A DNA stretch of 64,000 bases from [Pseudomonas] carboxydohydrogena (GTDB lineage: Bacteria; Pseudomonadota; Alphaproteobacteria; Rhizobiales; Xanthobacteraceae), in contig NZ_CP113162.1 in assembly GCF_029030725.1 (NCBI RefSeq), forward strand, positions 1,858,501 through 1,922,500, read 5' to 3'. The notes under the pieces were generated by a model, which saw nothing but the letters and a program-made list of their open reading frames with translations, was not told the origin of the DNA and did not search any database. Of this stretch, positions 38,967-48,302 are shown one piece after another; the first letter of the stretch is position 1, and each line of letters starts with the position of its first letter. The position numbers and the translations under genes are program-made.

Positions 38967-41909
38967 ATGCCCAACAAAATGTTGATCGACGCCACCCACC
39001 CGGAGGAGACCCGGGTCGTCGTGGTTCGCGGCAATCGCGTCGAAGAGTTTGATTTCGAATCCGCACAACGCAAGCAGCTTCGCGGCAACATCTATCTCGC
39101 CAAGGTCACGCGCGTGGAGCCCTCGCTCCAGGCCGCGTTCATCGAGTACGGCGGCAATCGCCACGGCTTCCTCGCCTTCAGCGAAATCCATCCCGACTAC
39201 TACCAGATTCCGGTCGCCGACCGTCAGGCGCTGATCGAGGCCGACGAGCGCGCGCATCGCGAGGCCGAGGAGGAAAACGAGAACCGCGCCAGCCGACGCC
39301 GTTCCCGCCACCGCAATTCGCGCCGCCGCGACCGTGGCGAGCGCGTGCAGAGCGCGATCGTCGAGGACAGCGCACCGGCCGCCGACGCGGCGCCCGCCTT
39401 CCCGCACGATTCCAGCGAACCGCAGCCTTTCGGCAGTTATGGCTACGATGACGAACCCACCGAAGCCGGCGTGACGCCCGCCTCCGTCGCGCCTTCGATG
39501 GTCCCGAGCGCCGATACGCAACCGCTGCCGAGCATCGAAGGCAACGATTACGGCGACCAGGCCGACGAAAGCACCGACGATCCGTATTTCGAAGCACCCG
39601 CGGCGGTGCACACCGAAAGCGATTCCGCCCATCAGCATGATGAGCATGACCACGACCATGACCATGACCATGACCATGACCATGACCATGACCATGCGTC
39701 TGACGACGAATCTCATCACGATGCGCATGACGAACACGATCACGACCATGCCGAAGGCGAACATGTCGAGTCGCCCGTCGCAGACAGCGACGAAGACGAG
39801 GATGACGACGAGGCCGAGGAAGAAGAACAGGTCGAATCCGTCGGCGGCGACGACGCGCTGGAGGAAGTGCCGGAGCGCGCCTTCCGCCCGCGCCGCCAGT
39901 ACAAGATTCAGGAAGTCATCAAGCGCCGCCAGGTGATGCTGGTGCAGGTGGTCAAGGAGGAGCGCGGCAACAAGGGTGCGGCGCTCACGACCTACCTGTC
40001 GCTCGCCGGCCGCTATGCCGTGTTGATGCCGAACACCGCGCGCGGCGGCGGCATCAGCCGCAAGATCACCTCGGCGCAGGACCGCAACCGTCTCAAGGAC
40101 GTGGTGCAGGACCTCGACGTGCCGGAAGGCATGGGCATCATCCTGCGCACGGCGGGCGCCTCGCGCACCAAGCCGGAAATCAAGCGCGACTTTGAATACC
40201 TGATCCGCATGTGGGAGACGGTGCGCGACCTCACGCTGAAGTCGCAGGCCCCGACCCTCGTTTATGAAGAGGGTTCTCTCATCAAGCGCTCGCTGCGCGA
40301 TCTCTACAACAAGGAGATCGACGAGGTGCTGGTGGCCGGCGATTCCGGTTATCAGGAAGCGCGTGACTTCATGAAGATGCTGATGCCGTCGAGCGTCCGC
40401 GCCGTGAAGCCCTATCGCGACACGCAACCTTTGTTCTCGCGGATGGGCGTCGAGAGCCAGCTGGACGCGATGTTCTCGCCGACCGTGACGCTGCGGTCCG
40501 GCGGCTACATCGTCATCAACCAGACCGAGGCGCTGGTCTCGATCGACGTGAACTCGGGCCGCTCCACGCGCGAACACCACATCGAGGACACCGCGCTCAA
40601 GACCAACCTCGAAGCCGCCGAAGAAGTCGCCCGCCAGTTGCGGCTGCGCGACCTCGCGGGCCTGATCGTCATCGACTTCATCGACATGGACGAGAAGCGC
40701 AACAACCGCGCGGTCGAACGCAGGATGAGCGATTGCCTGCGGCAGGACCGCGCGCGCATTCAGGTCGGGCGCATCTCGCATTTCGGCCTTCTGGAAATGT
40801 CGCGCCAGCGCATCCGCGCCAGTGTGCTGGAGAGCTCCACCGAGCCCTGCCCGACCTGCGGCGGCACCGGCCACGTTCGTTCCGTCGCGTCGGTCGCGCT
40901 GCAACTGCTGCGCAGCCTCGAAGAGCAACTGATGAAGAGCGGCACCCACAATTACTCGGTGCGCACCCGCACCGATGTGGCGCTCTACGTTCTCAACCAC
41001 AAGCGCGGCCATCTGCGCGACCTCGAGGAAGCCTTCCAGGTGACGCTCTCGGTGATCGCCGACCCGACAGTGAACGGCCAGCAGGCCTTCATCATCGAGC
41101 GCGGCGAACAGGTGCACACCACCGAAGCCGCCAAGGCCCTCCTCGCCGCGCGCGTTGCCGCGCAGCCGGTCGAGGTCGAGGAATTCGACGACGAGGAAGA
41201 GTTCTTCGAGGAAGACGTCGAAGCCGAGACCGAGAACGGTGAAACCGCGGACGCCGAGTCGAGCGAAGCGCGCAGCGAGGGCGAAGAAGGTCCGCGCCGC
41301 AGGCGTCGTCGCCGTCGTGGACGCGGCCGTGGCGAAGGCCGCGATGCCGCGCAGCCATCTTCCGCCAATGGCGAAGCTGTTGCCGGTGAAGAGTCCCAGG
41401 TTGAATCCGGCGAAGATGGCGAAGACGATTCCGAAGCCGCGCCCGCCCGCGCCGATCAGGAAAACGGCGAGCGCCGCCCCCGCCGCCGTGGCCGCCGTGG
41501 CGGCCGCCGCCGCCGTGGCAACCAAGACAATGCCAATGGCGAGGAAATGGCCGCTTCCGGCAATGACATCGAGGCGGATTCCTCGTTCGAGACCCATGAG
41601 GAACCACGCGATCTCGGGATGCCATCCTTCGAGGCGCCGCAGCCAGAGACATCCGAGCCTGCGGTTGCGGAAGTTACCGAGACCGCACGGCCATCCGCGG
41701 ACGAAGCTCCGGCTTCCATGCACGACGAGGAAAAGGCTCCGCGCCGCTCCACCGTGCGCGAGAAGGTCAGCTTCTTCTTCGGCGATACGCCTGCGTCCGA
41801 GGCGCCCGTTCCGGCGGCTTCTCCTGAACCGTCCGAGCCGCCGCCACCTGCCGAGCCCGCGCCGACATCGCCGCGCCGCATGGGCTGGTGGAGACGCTCC
41901 AGCGAGTAA
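38967..41909 (+). CDS. rne: Ribonuclease E (endoribonuclease, degradosome scaffold)
   Basis: The 980-residue protein starts MPNKMLIDATHPEETR; ATG 38955 is an alternative start. The S1 domain (residues about 30-330) is split by an acidic insertion of some 230 residues containing a His/Asp tract at about 227-243. Then come the 5'-sensor and RNase H-like parts, the catalytic DNase I-like region with IDVNSGRSTREHHIEDTALK and IVIDFIDM, and the Zn-link CPTCGGTG. The C-terminal half is disordered, with Arg-rich RNA-binding blocks (RRRRRRRRGRGR, RRPRRRGRRGG) and acidic stretches, ending MGWWRRSSE. It starts mRNA decay and processes rRNA and tRNA. Confidence 0.95.
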   Translation: MPNKMLIDATHPEETRVVVVRGNRVEEFDFESAQRKQLRGNIYLAKVTRVEPSLQAAFIEYGGNRHGFLAFSEIHPDYYQIPVADRQALIEADERAHREAEEENENRASRRRSRHRNSRRRDRGERVQSAIVEDSAPAADAAPAFPHDSSEPQPFGSYGYDDEPTEAGVTPASVAPSMVPSADTQPLPSIEGNDYGDQADESTDDPYFEAPAAVHTESDSAHQHDEHDHDHDHDHDHDHDHDHASDDESHHDAHDEHDHDHAEGEHVESPVADSDEDEDDDEAEEEEQVESVGGDDALEEVPERAFRPRRQYKIQEVIKRRQVMLVQVVKEERGNKGAALTTYLSLAGRYAVLMPNTARGGGISRKITSAQDRNRLKDVVQDLDVPEGMGIILRTAGASRTKPEIKRDFEYLIRMWETVRDLTLKSQAPTLVYEEGSLIKRSLRDLYNKEIDEVLVAGDSGYQEARDFMKMLMPSSVRAVKPYRDTQPLFSRMGVESQLDAMFSPTVTLRSGGYIVINQTEALVSIDVNSGRSTREHHIEDTALKTNLEAAEEVARQLRLRDLAGLIVIDFIDMDEKRNNRAVERRMSDCLRQDRARIQVGRISHFGLLEMSRQRIRASVLESSTEPCPTCGGTGHVRSVASVALQLLRSLEEQLMKSGTHNYSVRTRTDVALYVLNHKRGHLRDLEEAFQVTLSVIADPTVNGQQAFIIERGEQVHTTEAAKALLAARVAAQPVEVEEFDDEEEFFEEDVEAETENGETADAESSEARSEGEEGPRRRRRRRRGRGRGEGRDAAQPSSANGEAVAGEESQVESGEDGEDDSEAAPARADQENGERRPRRRGRRGGRRRRGNQDNANGEEMAASGNDIEADSSFETHEEPRDLGMPSFEAPQPETSEPAVAEVTETARPSADEAPASMHDEEKAPRRSTVREKVSFFFGDTPASEAPVPAASPEPSEPPPPAEPAPTSPRRMGWWRRSSE
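39645..39696 (+). repeat. CATGAC hexanucleotide tandem repeat inside rne
   Basis: There are eight consecutive 6-bp units, seven of them CATGAC and one CACGAC, plus a partial copy. They encode alternating His-Asp. Six perfect copies run from 39657 to 39692. Because the unit is six bases, changes in copy number would keep the frame and only alter tract length. Confidence 0.95.
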
Positions 41910-41941
41910 CAAACCGACGGGGCCTTAAACCCCGCCGCATC

Positions 41942-42015
41942 GTCATTGCGAGCGAAGCGAAGCAATCCAGTTTTCTAGACTGGATTGCTTCGTCGCTTAT
42001 GCTCCTCGCAATGAC
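41942..42015. repeat. Palindromic intergenic repeat
   Basis: A long imperfect inverted repeat has its left arm beginning GTCATTGCGAGCGAAGCG (41942-41970) and its right arm ending CTCCTCGCAATGAC (41980-42015), with a spacer of about 9 nt at 41971-41979. It lies between the convergent rne and aminotransferase genes. Repeats of this sequence type are dispersed in Bradyrhizobiaceae intergenic regions. It could fold into a strong hairpin in RNA and act as a terminator or mRNA stabiliser. Confidence 0.85.
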
Positions 42016-42045
42016 AACATCTCAGCCTTGTTGCCCGGAATTGCT

Positions 42046-43248
42046 TTACGCAAGCCAGCGCGTGATCCGCGCGATCGCCTCTTCCGTCTCAGCCCTTGAG
42101 CCTGCGTAGCAGAAACGCAGGAACGATCTGCCGTGGACCGGATCGAAATCGATACCGGGCGTCGCCGCGACATGCGCCTCCTCCAGCATACGGCGGGCAA
42201 AATCGAAACTGTCGTTCGTGAAGCGCGAGACATCGGCATAGAGATAGAACGCCCCATCGGCGGGCAGAAAACTATCGAGACCCGCGCGCGGCAATCCCTC
42301 GATCAGCAAGCGGCGGTTGTCCTGATAGCCGTGCTTGATTGCATCCATCTCGGCCGTGCCCTCGAACGCGGCTTCGGCCGCGATCTGCGACAGCGTCGGC
42401 ACCGAGATCGCGAGATTCTGCTGCAACCGCTCGACCGCGCGCACCAAAGGCGCCGGCACCACCATCCAGCCGATCCGCCATCCCGTCATGCAGAAATATT
42501 TCGAGAACGAGTTGATGACGAGCGCGTCATCCGACAGCGCAGCCGCTGTGGTCGCCGGGAATGCGTAGTCGAGGCCATGATAAATTTCGTCGGAGATGAA
42601 GCGGATGTTCTCGCTGGCGGCGGCGGCCATCAATTCCGCCATCGCCTCGCGGCTCATCATCGTGCCTGTGGGGTTGGCGGGGCTCGCCACAAGAACGCCC
42701 TTGAGAGGCGTCTTGCGATGCGCGGCGAGCAGCATCGCGCCGGAGAGCGCATGGCGGGTCGCGGCGGTGGTTTCGATCGGCACCGGCTCGCAGCCGAGCG
42801 CCGTCAGAATATGACGATACGGCGGATAGCCCGGCAGCGTCACCGCCACCCGGTCGCCCGGCTCGAACAGCGTCAGAAACGCCAGAATGAAAGCGTTCGA
42901 CGAGCCGGTGGTGACAACGATCCGCTCGGGATCGAGGTCATGGCCATGCGTCTCGCGATAATAGCGCGCGATCCGCCGGCGCAATGACGGAATGCCCAGT
43001 GCAGAGGTGTAATCGAGCCGCCCGGCGTCGATCGCGGCCCTGGCCGCCGCCCGTGCCGTGGCCGGCGCCGGCGACGCGGGCTGGCCGACCTCCATATGGA
43101 TCACATGGCCGCCCGTCGCCTCGATTCGGGCTGCCGCCGCCATCACGTCCATCACCATGAAGGGCGGAACATCGCCACGGCGCGAGGCCGTCAAAAGCTC
43201 CGTCGCGGAGCGAATTCTCCCATCACGCATGAAATCTGCTATGCCCAT
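42046..43248 (-). CDS. PLP-dependent aminotransferase, class I/II
   Basis: The 400-residue fold-type I aminotransferase has IHMEVGQPASPAP (substrate region), YTSALGIPSLRRRIARYY, TTGSSNAFILAFLTLFEPGDRVAV and ASPANPTGTMMS (PNPTG variant). The PLP lysine is in NSFSKYFCMTGWRIGW and the C-terminal arginine in FLRFCYAGSRAETE. ATG 43248 is chosen; the frame extends to 43332 and ATG 43230 is another option. The substrate is undetermined (aspartate/aromatic group). It is divergent from the M48 protease gene. Confidence 0.85.
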   Translation of the reverse strand: MGIADFMRDGRIRSATELLTASRRGDVPPFMVMDVMAAAARIEATGGHVIHMEVGQPASPAPATARAAARAAIDAGRLDYTSALGIPSLRRRIARYYRETHGHDLDPERIVVTTGSSNAFILAFLTLFEPGDRVAVTLPGYPPYRHILTALGCEPVPIETTAATRHALSGAMLLAAHRKTPLKGVLVASPANPTGTMMSREAMAELMAAAASENIRFISDEIYHGLDYAFPATTAAALSDDALVINSFSKYFCMTGWRIGWMVVPAPLVRAVERLQQNLAISVPTLSQIAAEAAFEGTAEMDAIKHGYQDNRRLLIEGLPRAGLDSFLPADGAFYLYADVSRFTNDSFDFARRMLEEAHVAATPGIDFDPVHGRSFLRFCYAGSRAETEEAIARITRWLA

Positions 43249-43391
43249 GATTGAAAACGGAACTGGCCAGGTGCGGTTCGATAACGCCGCCGCGCTCCCG
43301 CCGCATTCCGTCCCTTGAACGGTCTTTACCACGCGCTACCGCTGCACTCCATTGCCTGCGGTCGCACCAGATGGATTTGCCTGCCGCGCCC

Positions 43392-44801
43392 ATGACGTCA
43401 CTTGCCGCCCAGACAGCACCGGCCCGACCCGGCTTCGCCCGCCGCGCGATCGCGACGCTCACCGCGACGGCGCTGTTGCTGACGAGCTGGCCTGCCGTGG
43501 GGCCGCTGTCGGCGCAGACCAAGGCCAAGGGTCCGCCCCTGCTGCGCGATACCGAAACCGAGCAATTGTTGCGCGACTATTCCCGGCCGATCCTGCGCGC
43601 TGCCGGGCTGGAGAAGCAGAACATCCAGGTCGTCATCATCAACGATCCGAGTTTCAACGCTTTCGTCGCCGACGGCCGGCGCATCTTCGTCAATTACGGT
43701 GCGCTCCTAAAATCGGAAACGCCCAACCAGATCATCGGCGTGCTCGCCCACGAGACGGGCCATCTCGCGGGCGGCCATCTTGCGAAAATGCGCCAGCAGA
43801 TCGCGAACGCCCAAACCCAGATGATCGTCGCCATGCTGCTCGGCGTCGGCGCGGCGGTTGCGGGTGCAAGAGCGGGCGCAGGCGCCGGGGGCGCGGCCGC
43901 GATCGCCGCGCCGCAATCCATGATCATGCGCACGCTGCTGTCATACCAGCGCCAGCAGGAAGAAAGCGCCGACAAGGCCGGCGTCAAATTCCTCAACGCG
44001 ACCGGACAATCCGCGAAGGGCATGTACGAGACGTTCAAGCGCTTCCAGAGCGAGAGCCTGTTCTCCGCTTACGGCGCGGATCCTTACATGCAGTCGCACC
44101 CGATGCCCGCCGAGCGCGTCGAGGCTCTCGAAGGACTCGCGAAGTCGAGTCCCTACTGGAGCAAGAAGGACGATCCGGCGCTTCAGCATCGCCACGATAT
44201 GATGCGCGCGAAGGTCTCCGGCTTCATGGAGCGCGCCGAGACCGTGTACCGCCGCTATCCGATCTCCGACAACAGCCTGCCTGCCCGCTACGCCCGCGCC
44301 ATCGCCACCTATCTCCACGGCGATCCGCGCAGCGCCATCGTCCAGATCGACGGACTGATCAAGGTCGAGCCTGCCAACCCGTATTTTTACGAACTCAAGG
44401 GACAGGCGCTGCTTGAGGGAGGCCGTCCCACGGAGGCCATCGCGCCCCTTCGCAAGGCGGTCCAACTGTCGCATCAGGCGCCGCTCATTGAGATGTTACT
44501 TGGTCAGGCGCTGGTGGCGTCGGATAATAAGGCCTACGCAAACGAGGCCATTTCGATTCTCAAGGCTGCGCTGGCGCGCGAACCCGAAGCCCCTCTCGGC
44601 TACACCCAGATTGCCATGGCCTATGGCCGCAAGGGCGATCTTGCCGACGCCGATCTCGCCTCAGCGAATGCCGCCTATCTGCGCGGCGACCACAAGACCG
44701 CGCGCGACCTCGCCTCGCGCGCCAAGACCCGTTTTCCGATCGGCTCGCCCGGATGGGTTCGCGCCGACGACATCGTCAATACGAAACCGATCAAGAACTG
44801 A
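43392..44801 (+). CDS. Periplasmic M48 metalloprotease with TPR repeats (BepA-like)
   Basis: About 469 residues, with a basic start and signal sequence (ARRAIATLTATALLLTSWPAVGPLSA). The M48 domain has the zinc motif HETGH near residue 120 and the third ligand in QQEESADKAGVKFL. A Gly/Ala-rich loop follows HETGH, and several TPR units occupy the C-terminal half (YFYELKGQALLEGGRPTEAIAPLRKAV). The family includes BepA, which checks outer-membrane protein assembly. Start is uncertain: ATG 43371 is 21 nt upstream and neither has a good RBS. It is followed 29 nt later by a DsbA-like gene, which suggests a periplasmic quality-control pair. Confidence 0.88.
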   Translation: MTSLAAQTAPARPGFARRAIATLTATALLLTSWPAVGPLSAQTKAKGPPLLRDTETEQLLRDYSRPILRAAGLEKQNIQVVIINDPSFNAFVADGRRIFVNYGALLKSETPNQIIGVLAHETGHLAGGHLAKMRQQIANAQTQMIVAMLLGVGAAVAGARAGAGAGGAAAIAAPQSMIMRTLLSYQRQQEESADKAGVKFLNATGQSAKGMYETFKRFQSESLFSAYGADPYMQSHPMPAERVEALEGLAKSSPYWSKKDDPALQHRHDMMRAKVSGFMERAETVYRRYPISDNSLPARYARAIATYLHGDPRSAIVQIDGLIKVEPANPYFYELKGQALLEGGRPTEAIAPLRKAVQLSHQAPLIEMLLGQALVASDNKAYANEAISILKAALAREPEAPLGYTQIAMAYGRKGDLADADLASANAAYLRGDHKTARDLASRAKTRFPIGSPGWVRADDIVNTKPIKN

Positions 44802-44830
44802 TGCCGCCTGACCGGCCCAAAGGAGTCTCC

Positions 44831-45595
44831 ATGCCGTTCTTTCGCTCGCTCACACCATTCGCTCTCGCGCTTGCCGTGAGCCTACCCATCGCCGCGTCGG
44901 CGCAGTCGTTCACCGACGCGCAACGCAAGGACATCGAGACGGTGGTCAGGGATTATCTGATCGCGCATCCCGAAGTGCTGGAAGAAGCCTCCGCCGAACT
45001 CGGCCGCCGCCAGGCCGCCGCCGAAGTCACCAAGCAGAAGGCCGCTGTCGAGAAGCACGCCGACGCTCTGTTCAACTCCCCCAACGGCGTGGTGCTCGGC
45101 AATCCGAAGGGCGACGTCAATTTCGTCGAGTTCTTCGATTACAATTGCGGCTACTGCAAGCGCGCGATGAGCGACATGCTCGACCTCATCAAGTTCGATC
45201 CGAAGCTGCGCGTCACGCTGAAGGAATTTCCGGTGCTCAGCCCCGGCTCGGTCGAAGCCGCGCGCGTCGCGATCGCCGTGCACATGCAGGACCCGTCGGG
45301 CCAGAAATATCTCGCCTTCCACCAGAAGCTGCTGGGCGGCCACGGACAGGCCGACAAGGCCCGTGCGCTCGCTGTCGCCAAGGAAGCCGGAGTCGACATG
45401 GCCCGGCTCGAGAAGGACCTGACCAGCCCGCAGATCAACGAGACCCTGAAGGAGAACTTCAAGATCGCCGAGGACATGGGCCTCACCGGCACGCCGAGCT
45501 ACGTGATCGGCAAGGATGTCGTGGTCGGCGCGGTCGGGCTCTCCGACCTCACCAAGAAGGTCGCGCTGGCCCGCTGCGGCAAGGAAAGCTGCTGA
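44831..45595 (+). CDS. Periplasmic thiol-disulfide oxidoreductase, DsbA/Com1-like
   Basis: The 254-residue protein has a signal peptide (residues 1-24, ending ASAQS), a helical stretch that includes a dimerisation-type N-terminus (DIETVVRDYLIAHPEVLEEASAEL), and a DsbA-fold domain. The active site is FFDYNCGYCKRAMS and the cis-proline loop is GTPSYVIG. AGGAG lies 7 nt before the ATG. The CGYC motif and N-terminal extension resemble ScsC/Com1-type proteins, which may act as isomerase or oxidant. It is probably co-transcribed with the M48 protease gene, and an intrinsic terminator follows. Confidence 0.88.
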   Translation: MPFFRSLTPFALALAVSLPIAASAQSFTDAQRKDIETVVRDYLIAHPEVLEEASAELGRRQAAAEVTKQKAAVEKHADALFNSPNGVVLGNPKGDVNFVEFFDYNCGYCKRAMSDMLDLIKFDPKLRVTLKEFPVLSPGSVEAARVAIAVHMQDPSGQKYLAFHQKLLGGHGQADKARALAVAKEAGVDMARLEKDLTSPQINETLKENFKIAEDMGLTGTPSYVIGKDVVVGAVGLSDLTKKVALARCGKESC

Positions 45596-45616
45596 CCGTC
45601 ATTCCATTCTGCATTC

Positions 45617-45650
45617 AAAAGCCCGCGCCTGCTGCCGGCGCGGGCTTTTT
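45617..45650 (+). terminator. Intrinsic terminator after the DsbA-like gene
   Basis: Arms GCCCGCGCC (45621-45629) and GGCGCGGGC (45637-45645) form a perfect 9-bp stem, flanked by AAAA and followed by TTTTT. It lies about 20 nt after the stop codon. Confidence 0.88.
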
Positions 45651-45852
45651 GTCAGGTTCGCGCGTGTCGGACCTTGGACATTGGTTAATCAAAGATTTGC
45701 ATGGTTTTTCCGGGGTTTTCCCCGCACCGGCGGGAACCCGCCTATCCCCAAGGCGCGGCGGAAAGGCTTCCCTCGCGGGTTAAGATTACCTATAACCCCC
45801 GGCAGCGCTTCGCTTTTTGGCGCATCTCGCGATTTCAGGGATCGGCATTCGG

Positions 45853-46308
45853 ATGACCAGGACGATTTACGTGCTCAACGGCCCGAACCTGAACCTTCTG
45901 GGCACGCGAGAACCTGAAATCTACGGTCATCATACCCTCGCCGATGTCGAGAAGCTGTGCCGCGACACCGCCAGCCGCTTCGGCGCGGAAGCCGTCTGCC
46001 GCCAGACCAACCGCGAAGGTGAAATCGTCGATCTCATCCAGGAGGCCGCGGCCAAGAAAGCCGTTGGCATCATCATCAATGCGGGCGGCTATTCGCATAC
46101 CTCGATTGCCATCCATGACGCCCTCGTTGGCGTCCAAATCCCGACGGTTGAAGTTCACGTCTCGAACGTCTATGCACGCGAGCGTTTCCGTCACCAATCT
46201 TTCATCGCAAAGGCAGCTTTCGCGAGTCTGTGCGGGTTCGGCATCGAGGGCTACAGGCTCGCGATCCAGGGCCTCGCCGCCCGGATCGGTCTTTCGGCGA
46301 AAACCTGA
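45853..46308 (+). CDS. aroQ: 3-dehydroquinate dehydratase, type II
   Basis: The 151-residue dodecameric-type enzyme of the shikimate pathway converts 3-dehydroquinate to 3-dehydroshikimate. Family motifs are [20 protein letters not shown] (active-site Asn and Tyr, mobile Arg loop), [29 protein letters not shown] and [17 protein letters not shown] with the catalytic His region. The frame is open to 45817, but ATG 45853 gives the family start. It heads the aroQ-accB-accC set, with 36-nt spacers. Confidence 0.96.
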   Translation: MTRTIYVLNGPNLNLLGTREPEIYGHHTLADVEKLCRDTASRFGAEAVCRQTNREGEIVDLIQEAAAKKAVGIIINAGGYSHTSIAIHDALVGVQIPTVEVHVSNVYARERFRHQSFIAKAAFASLCGFGIEGYRLAIQGLAARIGLSAKT

Positions 46309-46344
46309 TCGATCACTGTCCCCCGCGCAATTCTGGAATCCGAC

Positions 46345-46836
46345 ATGGCCCGTGAGCCGCAAGATAAAACCACCCCCGGCAAAACCGACGAGCGCGATCT
46401 CATTCGCGATCTCGCGGCGCTGCTGGATGAATCCAATCTGACCGAAATCGAAGTCGAGCGCTCGGGCCTTCGCGTCCGCATCGCACGCAACATCACGGTC
46501 GCGGCGAGTGTTCCGGTTGCGCCCGTTGTCGCGGCCGCGCCGGTCGCCGCAGCCGCCGCCCCGGCAGCCACCGGCGCCGCGATCCTCGACGTCGCCAAGC
46601 ATCCCGGCATGGTCCCCTCACCGATGGTCGGTACCGCCTATCTCGCGTCGGAACCCGGCGCGAAACCCTTCGTCGAGGTGGGCACCAAGGTGAAGGCCGG
46701 CGACACGCTGCTGATCGTCGAGGCGATGAAGACGATGAACCAGATTCCGTCGCCACGCACCGGCACGGTCACGCAGGTTCTTGTCGAAGACGGCCAGCCG
46801 ATCGAATTCGGCGAGCCGCTCGTCATCATTGAATAA
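46345..46836 (+). CDS. accB: Biotin carboxyl carrier protein of acetyl-CoA carboxylase
   Basis: The 163-residue protein has an N-terminal helical part ([34 protein letters not shown]), an Ala/Pro/Val-rich linker near residues 52-82, and a C-terminal biotinyl domain with the biotinylated lysine in [10 protein letters not shown]. It carries biotin and CO2 between AccC and the carboxyltransferase for fatty acid synthesis. It lies immediately upstream of accC. Confidence 0.96.
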   Translation: MAREPQDKTTPGKTDERDLIRDLAALLDESNLTEIEVERSGLRVRIARNITVAASVPVAPVVAAAPVAAAAAPAATGAAILDVAKHPGMVPSPMVGTAYLASEPGAKPFVEVGTKVKAGDTLLIVEAMKTMNQIPSPRTGTVTQVLVEDGQPIEFGEPLVIIE

Positions 46837-46872
46837 ACCCACGGCCTCCAAGGGGCCGCCAAGGCAGGCACG

Positions 46873-48228
46873 ATGTTCGACAAGATTCTGATTGCCAATC
46901 GTGGCGAAATCGCCCTGCGTGTGCTGCGTGCGTGCAAGGAGCTCGGCATCGCGACGGTCGCCGTGCACTCCACTGCCGACGCCAACGCCATGCATGTGCG
47001 CCTCGCCGACGAGAGCGTCTGCATCGGCCCACCCGCCGCCAAGGACAGCTATCTCAACATCCCCGCGCTGCTCGCCGCCTGCGAAATCACCGGCGCCGAA
47101 GCCGTGCATCCCGGTTACGGCTTTCTGTCGGAAAATGCACGCTTCGCGGAAATTCTCGCCGAACACGATCTCGACTTCATCGGACCGAAGGCCGAGCACA
47201 TCCGCACCATGGGCGACAAGATCGAGGCGAAGAAAACCGCCAAGCGCCTCGGCATTCCGGTCGTTCCAGGTTCCGACGGCAGCGTCAGCCCGGGCGACGA
47301 CGCCATGGCGATCGCCAAAAAGATCGGCTTCCCGGTTCTGGTGAAAGCAGCCGCTGGCGGCGGCGGGCGCGGCATGAAAGTCGCGCAGACCGAAGCCGAT
47401 TTGATGCTGGCGCTGTCCACGGCGAGCAACGAGGCCAAGGCCGCTTTCGGCGACGGCTCGGTCTATCTCGAGAAATATCTCGGCAAGCCGCGCCATATCG
47501 AAATCCAGATTCTGGGCGACGGCCGCGGCGGCGCGATCCATCTCGGCGAACGCGACTGCTCGTTGCAGCGCCGCCATCAGAAGGTCTGGGAGGAAAGCCC
47601 CTCGCCGATCATTTCGCCCGAAGCGCGCGCGCGCATCGGCGAGGTCTGCGCGAAGGCGATGCGCGAGATGAAATATCTCGGCGTCGGCACCATCGAGTTC
47701 CTCTACGAGGACGGCGAATTCTACTTCATCGAAATGAACACCCGCATCCAGGTCGAGCATCCGGTCACCGAAATGATCACCGGCATCGATCTCGTGCTGG
47801 AGCAAATCCGGGTCGCGGCGGGCGGCGACCTGCCCTGCACGCAGAAGGATGTCGCCATCAACGGCCACGCCATCGAGTGCCGCATCAATGCGGAGAACCC
47901 GGTGACCTTCCGCCCCTCGCCGGGCAAGATCACCCAGTTCCATCCGCCCGGCGGCCTCGGCGTGCGGATCGATTCAGCAGTCTATCAGGGCTATGTCATT
48001 CCGCCCTATTACGACTCTCTGGTCGGCAAGCTGATCGTCCATGGCAAAACCCGCGGCGAATGCCTGATGCGGCTGCGCCGTGCACTGGATGAAATCGTCA
48101 TCGATGGCGTCGAAACCACACTGCCGCTGTTCCGGGCACTCGCCCGCGAGCCCAGCATCATCGACGGCGACTATCACATCCACTGGCTCGAACAATATCT
48201 TGCCAGCGGAGATACAAAGCCCCATTAA
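46873..48228 (+). CDS. accC: Biotin carboxylase subunit of acetyl-CoA carboxylase
   Basis: This ATP-grasp enzyme of normal length (451 residues) carries out ATP- and bicarbonate-dependent carboxylation of AccB-biotin. Seen are [30 protein letters not shown], the glycine-rich lid [47 protein letters not shown] and [13 protein letters not shown]. It is co-transcribed with accB. The usual next gene in this neighbourhood, aat, is displaced by a three-gene signalling module. Confidence 0.97.
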   Translation: MFDKILIANRGEIALRVLRACKELGIATVAVHSTADANAMHVRLADESVCIGPPAAKDSYLNIPALLAACEITGAEAVHPGYGFLSENARFAEILAEHDLDFIGPKAEHIRTMGDKIEAKKTAKRLGIPVVPGSDGSVSPGDDAMAIAKKIGFPVLVKAAAGGGGRGMKVAQTEADLMLALSTASNEAKAAFGDGSVYLEKYLGKPRHIEIQILGDGRGGAIHLGERDCSLQRRHQKVWEESPSPIISPEARARIGEVCAKAMREMKYLGVGTIEFLYEDGEFYFIEMNTRIQVEHPVTEMITGIDLVLEQIRVAAGGDLPCTQKDVAINGHAIECRINAENPVTFRPSPGKITQFHPPGGLGVRIDSAVYQGYVIPPYYDSLVGKLIVHGKTRGECLMRLRRALDEIVIDGVETTLPLFRALAREPSIIDGDYHIHWLEQYLASGDTKPH

Positions 48229-48302
48229 AAGAACGGCACCCCCGCCTCGTCCTGCCAACCAGCGGAGCCAGCCGGATTGACGAACGTGACCGAGAGGCTG
48301 TC

